From: Asticcacaulis currens
GTDB lineage: Bacteria > Pseudomonadota > Alphaproteobacteria > Caulobacterales > Caulobacteraceae
DNA: 64,000 nt
Reading direction: 5' to 3'
Assembly (NCBI RefSeq): GCF_028550395.1
Contig: NZ_JAQQKW010000004.1
Span: forward strand, 248,001 to 312,000
Below the pieces are notes generated by a model. The model was given only the letters and a program-made list of their open reading frames with translations. It was not told the DNA's origin and did no database searches. Of the stretch, positions 17,867 to 26,040 are shown piece by piece. The translations under genes and the position numbers were made by a program. Position 1 is the stretch's first letter, and the number at the start of each line of letters is the position of its first letter.

Positions 17867-18322
17867 ATGGACGACATTCTATCGAAAAAAGAGTCGGGCT
17901 GGATCATGGCCCTGACCCTGTCGGGCGGCCTGCCCTTTGGGGCTGCCGCGCTGATGGCGGTGCTTCAAAGGCATGTGCTGGGCCTCGACGGCACCGGGAT
18001 AGCCGTCACCTATGGGGCGGTCATCGCGTCCTTTCTGTGCGGCCTGCACTGGGGGCTTGTGCTGGGCGGACGCGCTCAGGCGCTCTGGCTTCTGATCCTA
18101 AGCAATCTCCTGTGCCTCCTTGCCTGGTGCGGTCCCCTTCTGGCCCTGACCGGTCACGCAAGGGCCGCGCTCGGCATAGAGGTGGCCGTTTTCCTGAGCC
18201 TTCTGGCCGTCGATACGGCACTCAGCCGTCGGGGCTGGCTGTCGGGTAAATTCTTACGCCTGCGGGTGGTCATCACCAGCCTCGTCGTTGCCTGCCTCAT
18301 CGTGGTCGCGCTGTTGGCCTGA
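17867..18322 (+). CDS. DUF3429 inner-membrane protein
   Basis: The 151-residue protein has about five hydrophobic helices and the DUF3429 signature (LTLSGGLPFGAAALMAVLQ, then AVTYGAVIASFLCGLHWGLVL). The start is firm: GGAGG lies 5-9 bp before the ATG, 13 bp after the preceding stop, so it is the third gene of the renalase-like/FAD operon. The family's function is unknown. In many proteobacteria it lies beside photolyase-type genes, which fits this context. It is convergent with the next gene, with only 2 bp between stops. Confidence 0.85.
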   Translation: MDDILSKKESGWIMALTLSGGLPFGAAALMAVLQRHVLGLDGTGIAVTYGAVIASFLCGLHWGLVLGGRAQALWLLILSNLLCLLAWCGPLLALTGHARAALGIEVAVFLSLLAVDTALSRRGWLSGKFLRLRVVITSLVVACLIVVALLA

Positions 18323-18324
18323 CT

Positions 18325-19377
18325 TTAGCCCGCCCGGCGTACGGGCGTAGCCGACCGGTTTGCCAGCCACGACGCGCGCAGATGTTTGAGGAGTGCGATA
18401 CCGGCAAAGCTGGCCGGCAGGGCGGCGTCGAACACCAGATGGTCCAGATAGGCGGGCGGCAGGGTCAGCAGGCGTTCGGCGGCATAGAGCTGCGGGTCCT
18501 CCAAACGCGACAACTCCATGTCGCAAAAGACGCGCAGTAACGGCCTCAGCCGTGTCTCCCCTAAAGCGTCCACCTGCGCACGAAAGCGCCTGCGTCGCTC
18601 GGCCAGCGCATCCGGCCCCGTACCCGCCTGCACCATATGCTGATGCAGACGGTTTACCGCGGGCGAAAGCCCGTCGCACAGGGCTTCGGGCAGGAACCGC
18701 CGCCCGATATTGATCTGACGAAAGCCGCGTGCCCGCGCCAGAACAGGCAGGTCGGCCGGGCGCAAACCGCCCCCCAGATGCACCTCAACGCCGTGACGGT
18801 TGAGATAACGGCCAAGGCTCAGCACCTGAGACAGGGCATCGAAGGCGCGGTCGATATCGCCGCTGTGCAGACAGGCCGAGAGGTGCGTCATATCCAGTTC
18901 GATGGCAAACAGACCATACTTCAATGCCTGCTCGGCGGCTTCGAGCGTCGGGTCCAGCGTGACAAAGAGGGCGATCTCGGTGTCTTTGAGCGCCTTCTGC
19001 ACCTTCTGGATATGGCCGATGTGCGATTTGAGGAACAGGCTGGTGCCGGTCCATTGGGCAACACGCGCTTCGCGCCCCAGATAAACGCGGTCAGCCTTCA
19101 GGCGGCGGGCGCGCTCCACATGGTCGTGGGCCGTCGTTATGCGCAGATTGAACGCACTTTGATGCGCCCGACACACTGCCGCCACCCGTTCGAGGTCGGC
19201 GTCTTCTATCAGACCATGGTCAGAGGTCAGGTGGATCATCACGCCGTCGGCCCCGCCTTCGACCACGCGTTCGGCCAGTCGCGACAGGTCTACGGTTTCG
19301 CCGATGCCGAGCCCCGGCAGGAGCGCCGCACTTTCAAGACTGACGGCCAGTCGGGGGCCGGGCCTGTGTCCCAACAT
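18325..19377 (-). CDS. PdxJ-like TIM-barrel protein with degenerate active site and C-terminal extension
   Basis: Residues 1-240 follow the pattern of pyridoxine 5'-phosphate synthase: RLAVSLESAALL at the start, GGADGVMIHLTSDHGLIEDAD, then AIELDMTHLSAC, VHLGGGLRPADLP and FRQINIGRRFLPEAL. Key PdxJ residues are altered: the DHV of strand 1 reads ESA, the Arg after HL is Thr, NLEMA reads NLRIT, and the GHGL His is Gly. An extra 100 or so residues follow (about 245-350), unlike PdxJ (about 240 residues in all). A strong GAGGAGG precedes the ATG. It probably lacks PNP synthase activity; a regulatory or new enzymatic role is open. Confidence 0.7.
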   Translation of the reverse strand: MLGHRPGPRLAVSLESAALLPGLGIGETVDLSRLAERVVEGGADGVMIHLTSDHGLIEDADLERVAAVCRAHQSAFNLRITTAHDHVERARRLKADRVYLGREARVAQWTGTSLFLKSHIGHIQKVQKALKDTEIALFVTLDPTLEAAEQALKYGLFAIELDMTHLSACLHSGDIDRAFDALSQVLSLGRYLNRHGVEVHLGGGLRPADLPVLARARGFRQINIGRRFLPEALCDGLSPAVNRLHQHMVQAGTGPDALAERRRRFRAQVDALGETRLRPLLRVFCDMELSRLEDPQLYAAERLLTLPPAYLDHLVFDAALPASFAGIALLKHLRASWLANRSATPVRRAG

Positions 19378-19551
19378 CGTAACCTCCTCGCATCATACCG
19401 GCGGCACGCCTGTGATGACTCGTGTGGTTTACGTCTGGGTACGGACGCCCGATGACGGCCAAAATGTCGCAGGGCCGGACAGGTCTTCTCAGATGCCTTA
19501 CGCATCCATACCCGAGTCTGTAACGTACCAAGCCTGAACCCGGTGCCCCAT

Positions 19552-20874
19552 ATGTCCCCAAAACCGCCGATCCTGAAACCCTCCGCCATGCCGGCCGGGC
19601 CTGCCTCGCGCCTGTTTGCGCTGGGCGGTCTTGCGGCCTCCGGGCTGAGTCACATGGTCAAGGAGAGCGCCAGGCAGATGTCGCGGGGCCAGACACCCGA
19701 TCTCACCCGCCTGTTGTTCGATGAAACCAACGGCCTGCGTATGGCCGAGCAACTCGCGCGAATGCGCGGCGCGGCCATGAAGGTAGGACAGATCCTGTCG
19801 ATGGACAGCGGCGACATCCTGCCTGCGGCCTTCACACAGGCCTTGAGCCGTCTGCAACAAGAGGCTCACATCATGCCGCGTGACCACCTCGAGCGCGTCC
19901 TGCGGGGTGCCTGGGGCGACGACTGGCGCCAGCACTTTGTGCGCTTTGAGCTGACCCCCTTTGCCGCCGCCTCCATCGGGCAGGTGCATCGGGCGCAACT
20001 GAAAACCGGTGAGGTTCTGGCCATCAAGGTGCAGTTCCCGAACGTGACGAAGACCATAGATTCCGACGTCGCCAACATCGCCGGGCTCCTGAAGCTGCTG
20101 GGCGTGGCGCAGAAGGTGAAGGACCTGCCCGACCTGATCGAGACGGCGCGTGTGCAGCTTCATGAGGAAGCTGATTACTTACGCGAAGCCGCCCAAATGG
20201 AACGCTATGCCGAGGCGCTCTCTGACAACCCGACCTTTGTCGTGCCGCGCGCCCATGCGGCCCTTCTGCGCCCCAACATCCTGCCGATGGATTTCGTCGA
20301 GGGCGAGCCGATTGAGACGCTGACGCAGGCCCCTGCCGCCACGCGCAATCAGGTGATGGAGACGCTGTTTGGTCTGGCTCTGCGCGAGCTGTTTGACCTG
20401 CGGCTGATGCAGACCGATCCCAACTTCGCCAATTTCAAATGGCGGCCGCTAACGGGGCAGGTCGTGCTGCTCGATTTCGGGGCGACGCGCGCCGTTCCTG
20501 AGGCCACGGTTGAGGCCTATCGCGCCCTGATGCAGGCGGGCCTCAACGAAGATCGCGAAGGGCTGATCGTGGCACTCAGCGATATCGGGGCGGTCAATGA
20601 CGCCGTACTGACCACGCACCGCGTGCGGCTGAACGCCATGCTGGATATCATGATCCGCCATCTGCGCCAGCCCAGGCTCGATTTCGCCGACCGTCACTTC
20701 GTGCCGCTGATCCGCGAAAAGGCACACGAAATCGCCATGGATCAGACGACCTGGCAAAGCCCGCCCGCCGACACCCTGTTCGTGCAGCGAAAGATCAGCG
20801 GCATGGCGCTTTTGGGGGTGCGAACCCGCGCCGTCATCCCGCTGCGCGGCCTCGTGGCGCAAGCGATAGTTTGA
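19552..20874 (+). CDS. ABC1/UbiB (AarF/ADCK) atypical kinase-like protein
   Basis: I use the ATG at 19552; a GTG 9 bp upstream is also in frame. The 440-residue protein has the UbiB hallmarks in order: KxGQ (AAMKVGQILSMDSGDILP), the Ala-rich nucleotide loop (PFAAASIGQVHRAQLKTGE), the catalytic Lys (LAIKVQFP), a catalytic-loop variant (QTDPNFANFKW) and the metal-binding DFG (VLLDFGATR). UbiB/COQ8 proteins support ubiquinone synthesis through ATPase activity; other ADCK members act in lipid metabolism. No C-terminal membrane anchor is obvious, so it is nearer the ADCK-type branch than to UbiB proper. Confidence 0.9.
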   Translation: MSPKPPILKPSAMPAGPASRLFALGGLAASGLSHMVKESARQMSRGQTPDLTRLLFDETNGLRMAEQLARMRGAAMKVGQILSMDSGDILPAAFTQALSRLQQEAHIMPRDHLERVLRGAWGDDWRQHFVRFELTPFAAASIGQVHRAQLKTGEVLAIKVQFPNVTKTIDSDVANIAGLLKLLGVAQKVKDLPDLIETARVQLHEEADYLREAAQMERYAEALSDNPTFVVPRAHAALLRPNILPMDFVEGEPIETLTQAPAATRNQVMETLFGLALRELFDLRLMQTDPNFANFKWRPLTGQVVLLDFGATRAVPEATVEAYRALMQAGLNEDREGLIVALSDIGAVNDAVLTTHRVRLNAMLDIMIRHLRQPRLDFADRHFVPLIREKAHEIAMDQTTWQSPPADTLFVQRKISGMALLGVRTRAVIPLRGLVAQAIV

Positions 20875-21039
20875 AGGCGTGCCCGCCTGCTTTTTGCAAA
20901 TTCGGTCAAATTAAAGAAATTATCTCACATTTTCTCACATTTTTTGACCGTTTCGCATGACTGTCACACATCGGCTCTAGGATTGGACTCATGAGCGCGC
21001 CGGAAGGGCGCGCGGTTTGTCTCAGGACCGGAGTCCCCG

Positions 21040-22692
21040 ATGTTACACAATCTGCGATCTCTTACCCTTGCCGCCACAGCTCTGGTGGCTCTGGCGACGC
21101 CTGCCTTCGCCGAGCCGTCCCGCCACGTCATCATCATCGGCGTCGATGGCATGAGCACGGACGGCGTGCGCACCGCCAGGACGCCAGTCATGCACGAGAT
21201 GATGAAGACGGGAAGCTCCAGCCTGCACGCGCGCGGCGTCCTGCCGACGACCAGCGCCGCCAACTGGGCCTCTATCCTCAATGGCGCCGGCCCGGAGCAG
21301 CACGGTGTGACCAAGAACGACTGGCAGGTTGGGGATTTCAACTTCCCGACCTCGGTCACCGGTTCGGGCGGCTTCTTCCCGTCGCTGTTTCAGATCGTCA
21401 CCGATCAGCACCCGGAGTGGGAGGTCGGGTCCATCTATCAGTGGGACGGCTTTGGCAATCTCTATGACCATCGCTTCGTCGATTACGACGTGAACCCGAA
21501 AACCGAAGACGAAACGGCCAGTCTGGCGGCTGACTATATCCGCCGCAAGAAACCGAACCTCCTGTTCATCCACCTCGATCATGTCGATCATGTCGGACAC
21601 GCCGACGGGCACGGCACGCCGCAATATTATCAGGCCGTCGAAAAGGCCGACCGCCTGATCGGCCTCATCCGTCAGGCGACCGTTGACGCCGGGATCGACA
21701 AGGACACGACCATCCTCGTCACCTCAGACCACGGTGGCGTCGGCAAAGGGCATGGCGGCGAGAGTCTGGCGGAGCTGGAAATCCCGTGGATTGCCTATGG
21801 CCACGGCATCCGCGCCGGCCGCGATGTGGATCAGCCGATCAACACCTTCGACACGCCCGCCACTGTGGCCAGACTGCTGGGCGTGAAAATCCCCTATGCG
21901 TGGCTGGGGCGTCCGGTGGCTCTGGCGCTGGAAGGCGAACCCGCGCCGGATCAGGTCTATCGCACCAGCAGCTTCTACGCCATGCCGGTTATCGAGCCGG
22001 TCAATGCGGGCAATTCGCCCTCCGGCGGCCTGTTCGTCAACAAGGGCGCGACCCTGACTATCCGCAATCCGAACCCGGCGGGCGAGGTGCGCTACACGCT
22101 CGACAACAGCACGCCGACGGCCACCTCGACACTCTATTCGAAACCGGTGGCCATTACCCGATCGACCATCGTGCGCGCCGCCCTGTTCGTGGACGGCAAA
22201 CCGGCCAGCGTGCCGACGACCGGCTATTTCCGTCTTGTGCAGGACACACCCGCCGCCCCCAAGGGCGTCACCTGGCACGCCTACGCCCTGCCCGAAGGGA
22301 CGGCGCGTCTGCCGGACTTTAACCGCCTGAGTCCCATCGCCAGCGGCCATGCCTATGAGTTCAGTCTCGACGGCCTCACCCTGCCGCAGACGGACAATGT
22401 CGCCGTGGTATTTGAAGGCGATCTCGACATCGTAACGGCAGGCAGCTATGGCTTCATTCTGGCGTCCGACGACGGTAGTAAGCTCTATATCGACGGGCGC
22501 ACGGTCGTCGATAATGACGGCGACCACGGCGTCGTCAGCGCCAATGGCTCGGCCGACCTGACGCCCGGCAAGCACCGCCTGCGCGTCGAATACTTCAATG
22601 GCGGCGGCGGGTCGTGGCTGGGGGCCTATTATCAGGGACCGGGCGTCGCGCGTCAGTTCATCGACGCCAACCGCCTGACGCCTGTGAAATAG
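21040..22692 (+). CDS. Secreted alkaline-phosphatase-superfamily phosphodiesterase with PA14 domain
   Basis: The 550-residue protein has a signal peptide (to about residue 24, TPAFA) and a nucleotide pyrophosphatase/phosphodiesterase domain: VIIIGVDGMSTDG (metal), the nucleophile region LPTTSAANWASILNG, HLDHVDHVGHADGHG and TSDHGGVGKGHGG. Residues about 315-390 look like the chitobiase C-terminal beta-sandwich (VRYTLDNSTPTATSTLYSKP), and about 400-550 like a PA14 carbohydrate-binding domain (GSYGFILASDDGSKLYIDG, then GKHRLRVEYFNGGGGSWLG). GGACCGGAG precedes the ATG. It probably cleaves phosphodiesters on a glycan or lipid substrate in the periplasm or on the cell surface. Confidence 0.9.
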   Translation: MLHNLRSLTLAATALVALATPAFAEPSRHVIIIGVDGMSTDGVRTARTPVMHEMMKTGSSSLHARGVLPTTSAANWASILNGAGPEQHGVTKNDWQVGDFNFPTSVTGSGGFFPSLFQIVTDQHPEWEVGSIYQWDGFGNLYDHRFVDYDVNPKTEDETASLAADYIRRKKPNLLFIHLDHVDHVGHADGHGTPQYYQAVEKADRLIGLIRQATVDAGIDKDTTILVTSDHGGVGKGHGGESLAELEIPWIAYGHGIRAGRDVDQPINTFDTPATVARLLGVKIPYAWLGRPVALALEGEPAPDQVYRTSSFYAMPVIEPVNAGNSPSGGLFVNKGATLTIRNPNPAGEVRYTLDNSTPTATSTLYSKPVAITRSTIVRAALFVDGKPASVPTTGYFRLVQDTPAAPKGVTWHAYALPEGTARLPDFNRLSPIASGHAYEFSLDGLTLPQTDNVAVVFEGDLDIVTAGSYGFILASDDGSKLYIDGRTVVDNDGDHGVVSANGSADLTPGKHRLRVEYFNGGGGSWLGAYYQGPGVARQFIDANRLTPVK

Positions 22693-22752
22693 CCTGATGG
22701 AGCCAACGCCGCACAAATCGGATTTGCGATTGAAATTATTCAGCAATCGGTC

Positions 22753-22785
22753 TGTAACAATTCAATCAGACCCCAAAATAGACCC
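22753..22785. repeat. Left copy of a 33-bp direct repeat flanking the carotenoid-oxygenase module
   Basis: TGTAACAATTC, a 6-nt spacer and ACCCCAAAATAGACCC occur here and again at 27477-27509 in the same orientation and with the same spacing; 28 of 33 positions agree. The pair encloses 4.7 kb of lower-GC DNA. Confidence 0.75.
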
Positions 22786-22888
22786 GACGTTGCCCCTTGG
22801 AATTAATCCAGTTTAGACTTGCCTATGGCGGTTGATGATGTAACGGTTATGTCAAGGATCAACAATGGTGCGTGAAAGTTCGCAAACC

Positions 22889-23725
22889 TTATCCCTGATT
22901 TGCATTCCAAAGCCGCGCGGCCAGAGACGCTTTTTTCCCCTCTCGGGATACCGGAACTAACAGCGCGTTTGAGAGTTCAATTTCTAGCTTGCGTCCTTTT
23001 TTATGAATTTTAGTGACGGCCATTCGTGCAACCCACCAAGACCTATGCACCCGAACGCCATCGACGCCCTGCATCGCAGCAACGGCATCTGAGAACCGCA
23101 TCAGGACCATTTGCGACCCGGCAGACGTATAGACACGGACATAGTGGTCTTCGACTTGCATGCAGAGGATTTCAGAAGCGCGTACCCCCGAAAGTCGCTC
23201 GAGCAACACGTTACGACGACTTGCCTCTCCCGAAAGTTGATCCGTCGCCAATTGTCCAACCGCCACATCGGGTTGACCTTGCCGGCTTCCAAACTGATGC
23301 ATGAAATGGTGTATGATCACCGTGGGCAGAGCTATCAGGGCGGTGAATCCATAAAGTGTGAAACTAAAAGGAAGACCCTCTCCGTAAAATATCCGCGTCA
23401 CGAGCCACACAAGCCCCATCATCGGAATTGTCCCGATCAAGCTAACGGTAGTTACCATCAGACACCACGAATTAGACAACGGAAGCCTACGCTTTAGAAC
23501 CTCATAAGTGACAGGGAAGAAGAGTGCGCCTCCCCCCATAAGCACGACCCAATACCCAATGCGTGAAATCAGGGGGAGATTGCCGAAAGTCCCGAAAGGC
23601 CCGATGAGGCCGAAGAGCAGTCCCGCGCCGATTGCGACCAAAAGCACTTTCATTACCGGTGCCGCCATCCAGTTCCTAAGGCTGCCCAGAGGTCGAGTTT
23701 CTTTGCTAACTACCCGCTCACGCAT
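22889..23725 (-). CDS. Membrane-bound LytTR-family transcriptional regulator
   Basis: The 278-residue protein has four hydrophobic helices (about residues 24-45, 57-76, 87-110 and 120-140) followed by a LytTR DNA-binding domain at about 175-275 (ILCMQVEDHYVRVYTSAGSQ, then VRVHRSWWVARMAVTKIHKK). There is no receiver domain, so the membrane part is probably the sensor. It is divergent from the DUF2141-carotenoid oxygenase-DUF5694 genes, and a pair of 9-bp direct repeats 21 bp apart lies between them. It is probably their regulator. Base composition is lower in GC than the flanking genes. Confidence 0.88.
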   Translation of the reverse strand: MRERVVSKETRPLGSLRNWMAAPVMKVLLVAIGAGLLFGLIGPFGTFGNLPLISRIGYWVVLMGGGALFFPVTYEVLKRRLPLSNSWCLMVTTVSLIGTIPMMGLVWLVTRIFYGEGLPFSFTLYGFTALIALPTVIIHHFMHQFGSRQGQPDVAVGQLATDQLSGEASRRNVLLERLSGVRASEILCMQVEDHYVRVYTSAGSQMVLMRFSDAVAAMQGVDGVRVHRSWWVARMAVTKIHKKGRKLEIELSNALLVPVSREGKKASLAARLWNANQG

Positions 23726-23747
23726 CGTGAACCGTACCTAAGGCCCA

Positions 23748-23828
23748 TTCGCGAATTTTGTGCGGAAATTTGCGAATAAGAAATTGATGTAACACGATAA
23801 AATTTGTCATTTTCGCACTTCGTATAAT
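23748..23828 (+). promoter_or_regulatory. Candidate LytTR operator (direct repeat) and promoter
   Basis: TTCGCGAAT (23748-23756) and TTTGCGAAT (23769-23777) are 9-bp direct repeats with a 12-bp spacer. This is the spacing known for LytTR-domain regulators, which bind two direct repeats about 21 bp apart. A TATAAT hexamer at 23823-23828 lies downstream with no good -35, as expected for an activated promoter. The DNA from there to 24089 contains no gene I can support. Confidence 0.5.
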
Positions 23829-24089
23829 CGTCGTTTCTCACAGTTTGCCTGGCGATGCAAACGTCTCAACACTGGATGGAGAAAATGGCAATGGGCGACT
23901 GCTGGCTAATCAACGCACGCGGAAAACGGCGAAAGCACAGACGCCTCCAGACGCAGAAATCCCCTTGCGCATAATTTGTTCGCCTCTTCGCACCCTCTCA
24001 TTGACGCAACCTGCTGGGCGACACCCCGAGGCTCCCATGAAGGACCCAACGCCACTTTGGCATTTTCAAGAAAAGAAAGTTTGTAACCG

Positions 24090-24530
24090 ATGCGCCTCTT
24101 TTCCAAATTTGCAGCCGCTATACTCTGCTCTGGCTGTTGTCTCAGCGCCGCCACGACAGCTGCTGCCGATGATCTTATTGTGAGCGTAAAGAATGTCAGG
24201 TCTTCGAAGGGGCAGATTTCCGCACAGTTATTAAAGGCGAACCCCGACAGGGGCGTTGCAGAAGCCTTTTCAGGTGCGAAAGTAGCCGCGGTGGCGCCGG
24301 AGACCGAGCTTCATTTCAAAGACCTTCCGCCAGGCGACTACTGCATCATGTTATTCCATGACGAAAATGAAAACGGCACAATGGATAAAAACCTCTTGGG
24401 CATTCCCTCCGAAGGCTATGGCTTCTCGAACAATGCTCGTGGGAGCTTTGGGCCGCCAAAATTTAGTCAAATGAAATTCACTGTCGTTGCTGGAAAAGTT
24501 GCAAATACCTCCGTTACTATTGCTTACTAA
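24090..24530 (+). CDS. DUF2141 exported protein
   Basis: The 146-residue protein has a signal peptide (to about residue 26, ATTAAADDL) and the DUF2141 pattern: RSSKGQISAQLL, then PPGDYCIMLFHDENENGTMD and LLGIPSEGYGFSNNARGSFG. The acidic ENENGTMD loop may bind calcium. It is a small periplasmic beta-sandwich protein of unknown function. DUF2141 proteins often sit near carotenoid-oxygenase or TonB-type genes. It is the first gene of a three-gene plus-strand operon, 17 bp before the carotenoid oxygenase gene. Confidence 0.88.
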   Translation: MRLFSKFAAAILCSGCCLSAATTAAADDLIVSVKNVRSSKGQISAQLLKANPDRGVAEAFSGAKVAAVAPETELHFKDLPPGDYCIMLFHDENENGTMDKNLLGIPSEGYGFSNNARGSFGPPKFSQMKFTVVAGKVANTSVTIAY

Positions 24531-24547
24531 ATCTGGAGGTTCGCGCC

Positions 24548-26032
24548 ATGAGACGCAGAGAATTCTTGGCCGCTACAGGTGCAGTACTTGCCAGCGGCAC
24601 CCCTTTATATGGGCAAACACCCGACGATACACTGACACAGTTCAAGCAAGCCTATGCCAATGCACCTTGGCTGGCTGGCTTTGTCAGCGCGACAGATGAT
24701 CGCCCATATCGGTTTCTAGAAACGGAAGGGAAATGGCCGGCGTCGCTTTCCGGGGTATTCTACCGCAATGGCCCTGCACGACATGAATTGGGTGGACAGC
24801 GGTATCACCATTTTTTTGACAGCGATGGCATGGTGCATCGGTATGCGATTAAGGATGGGAAAATCAGGTACAACGCCCGATTTGTCCGCACGCAAAAATA
24901 CAAGGAAGAAACAGCAGCCGGTAGACTTCTTTACGATACCGCAGGGACACTTACGGGCGGACCGGGAGTCGTCAAGTCACCCGATAGCGTCAACGCGGCC
25001 AATATTAATTTGCTAGCTGCAGGCAGGGAGCTTTGGGCACTTTGGGAGGCGGGAAGCCCTTACGCTCTTGATCCTGAAACCCTCGAGACGCAGGGCGTCG
25101 TTTCGCTATCTCCGGAACTTGCCGGCGCCCCCTTTTCAGCCCATCCCCGTCACGGTGCCGACGGTCGGATATGGAATTTTGGCGTCTTTGGAAACCGAAT
25201 GGCGCTTTACAGATTAACCGCGTCAGCCCGACTAGAAGCCTTTAAGGTGATCGAAATTGACCCCGTCGGGATGGTCCACGATTTCTTCCTAACAGAAAAA
25301 TCGATGGTAATTGTTCTTCCTTCTTCCGATTTGACGGCCGACGGGGAAAGCTATTTCGGTTCGATCCGCCATCGCCCAGATAAGGCTATGCAGGTTCTAA
25401 TCGTCGACCGGGAAACGCTAAACGTCGTACGCCGGTCTGAACTGCCTAGCGGTTTTTGGTTTCATGGCGGCAACGCATGGGAAGGCCGCGACGGCATCCT
25501 TCATTTTGACATTAACCTCTTACCTGATGCCCGCGCTTTACAGTCCTTTCGAGATGTGATGCGGGGCCGCAGGATCGTAAACCCTTGGGACATAGGCACG
25601 ACTACGCGTTTCAGTCTGCATGCAAATGGGCGCTTTGAGAGCGCGTCAATACCTGGTGAGGCCGAGTTTCCAAGGATTGATCCGCGCGTCTCTAGCCGAC
25701 AGTACAGATTTGTCTTTACTGCCGAACGATCCAACGCAATTTCGCATTGGTTTGATGCGGTTCGGCGAGTCGATCTCACAACGGGGGCCGTTGACAGATA
25801 CGGGTATGGTAGCGACTACCTCGTGGAAGAACACGTCTTTATTCCGAGGTCTGGCTCAACACGGGAGGGCGATGGCTGGTTGCTGGGAACGGCGCTTCAC
25901 TGGCCGACGCGGCGCACTTGCCTAAGCCTTTTTGATGCAGCCAACATTTCCAATGGCCCAGCGGCGTGCGCATGGTTGCCGGTCGCCGCGCCCTTGGGCC
26001 TGCACGGCCAGTTTATTCCGACATCTATCTGA
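24548..26032 (+). CDS. Carotenoid oxygenase (RPE65/CCD family) with Tat-type signal
   Basis: The 494-residue protein is of normal family length. Four iron-binding His regions are visible: PRHGADGRIWNFGVFGN, GMVHDFFLTEKS, GFWFHGGNAW and the C-terminal LGLHGQFIP. The early block GVFYRNGPARHELGGQRYHH plus FFDSDGMVHRY is characteristic. The N-terminus MRRREFLAATGAVLASGTPL is a twin-arginine-type signal, so export after folding is likely. It would cleave a C=C bond in a carotenoid, apocarotenoid or stilbene-like compound with O2 and Fe(II). GGAGGT lies 7 bp before the ATG. Export is less usual for this family. Confidence 0.92.
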   Translation: MRRREFLAATGAVLASGTPLYGQTPDDTLTQFKQAYANAPWLAGFVSATDDRPYRFLETEGKWPASLSGVFYRNGPARHELGGQRYHHFFDSDGMVHRYAIKDGKIRYNARFVRTQKYKEETAAGRLLYDTAGTLTGGPGVVKSPDSVNAANINLLAAGRELWALWEAGSPYALDPETLETQGVVSLSPELAGAPFSAHPRHGADGRIWNFGVFGNRMALYRLTASARLEAFKVIEIDPVGMVHDFFLTEKSMVIVLPSSDLTADGESYFGSIRHRPDKAMQVLIVDRETLNVVRRSELPSGFWFHGGNAWEGRDGILHFDINLLPDARALQSFRDVMRGRRIVNPWDIGTTTRFSLHANGRFESASIPGEAEFPRIDPRVSSRQYRFVFTAERSNAISHWFDAVRRVDLTTGAVDRYGYGSDYLVEEHVFIPRSGSTREGDGWLLGTALHWPTRRTCLSLFDAANISNGPAACAWLPVAAPLGLHGQFIPTSI

Positions 26033-26040
26033 GAGCTCCA

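Noticed and set aside
20961-20967. CTGTCAC half-site before the phosphodiesterase gene, considered as a Pho box
   Set aside because: No second CTGTCAT-like repeat lies 11 bp up- or downstream, so there is no PhoB site by the usual criteria.
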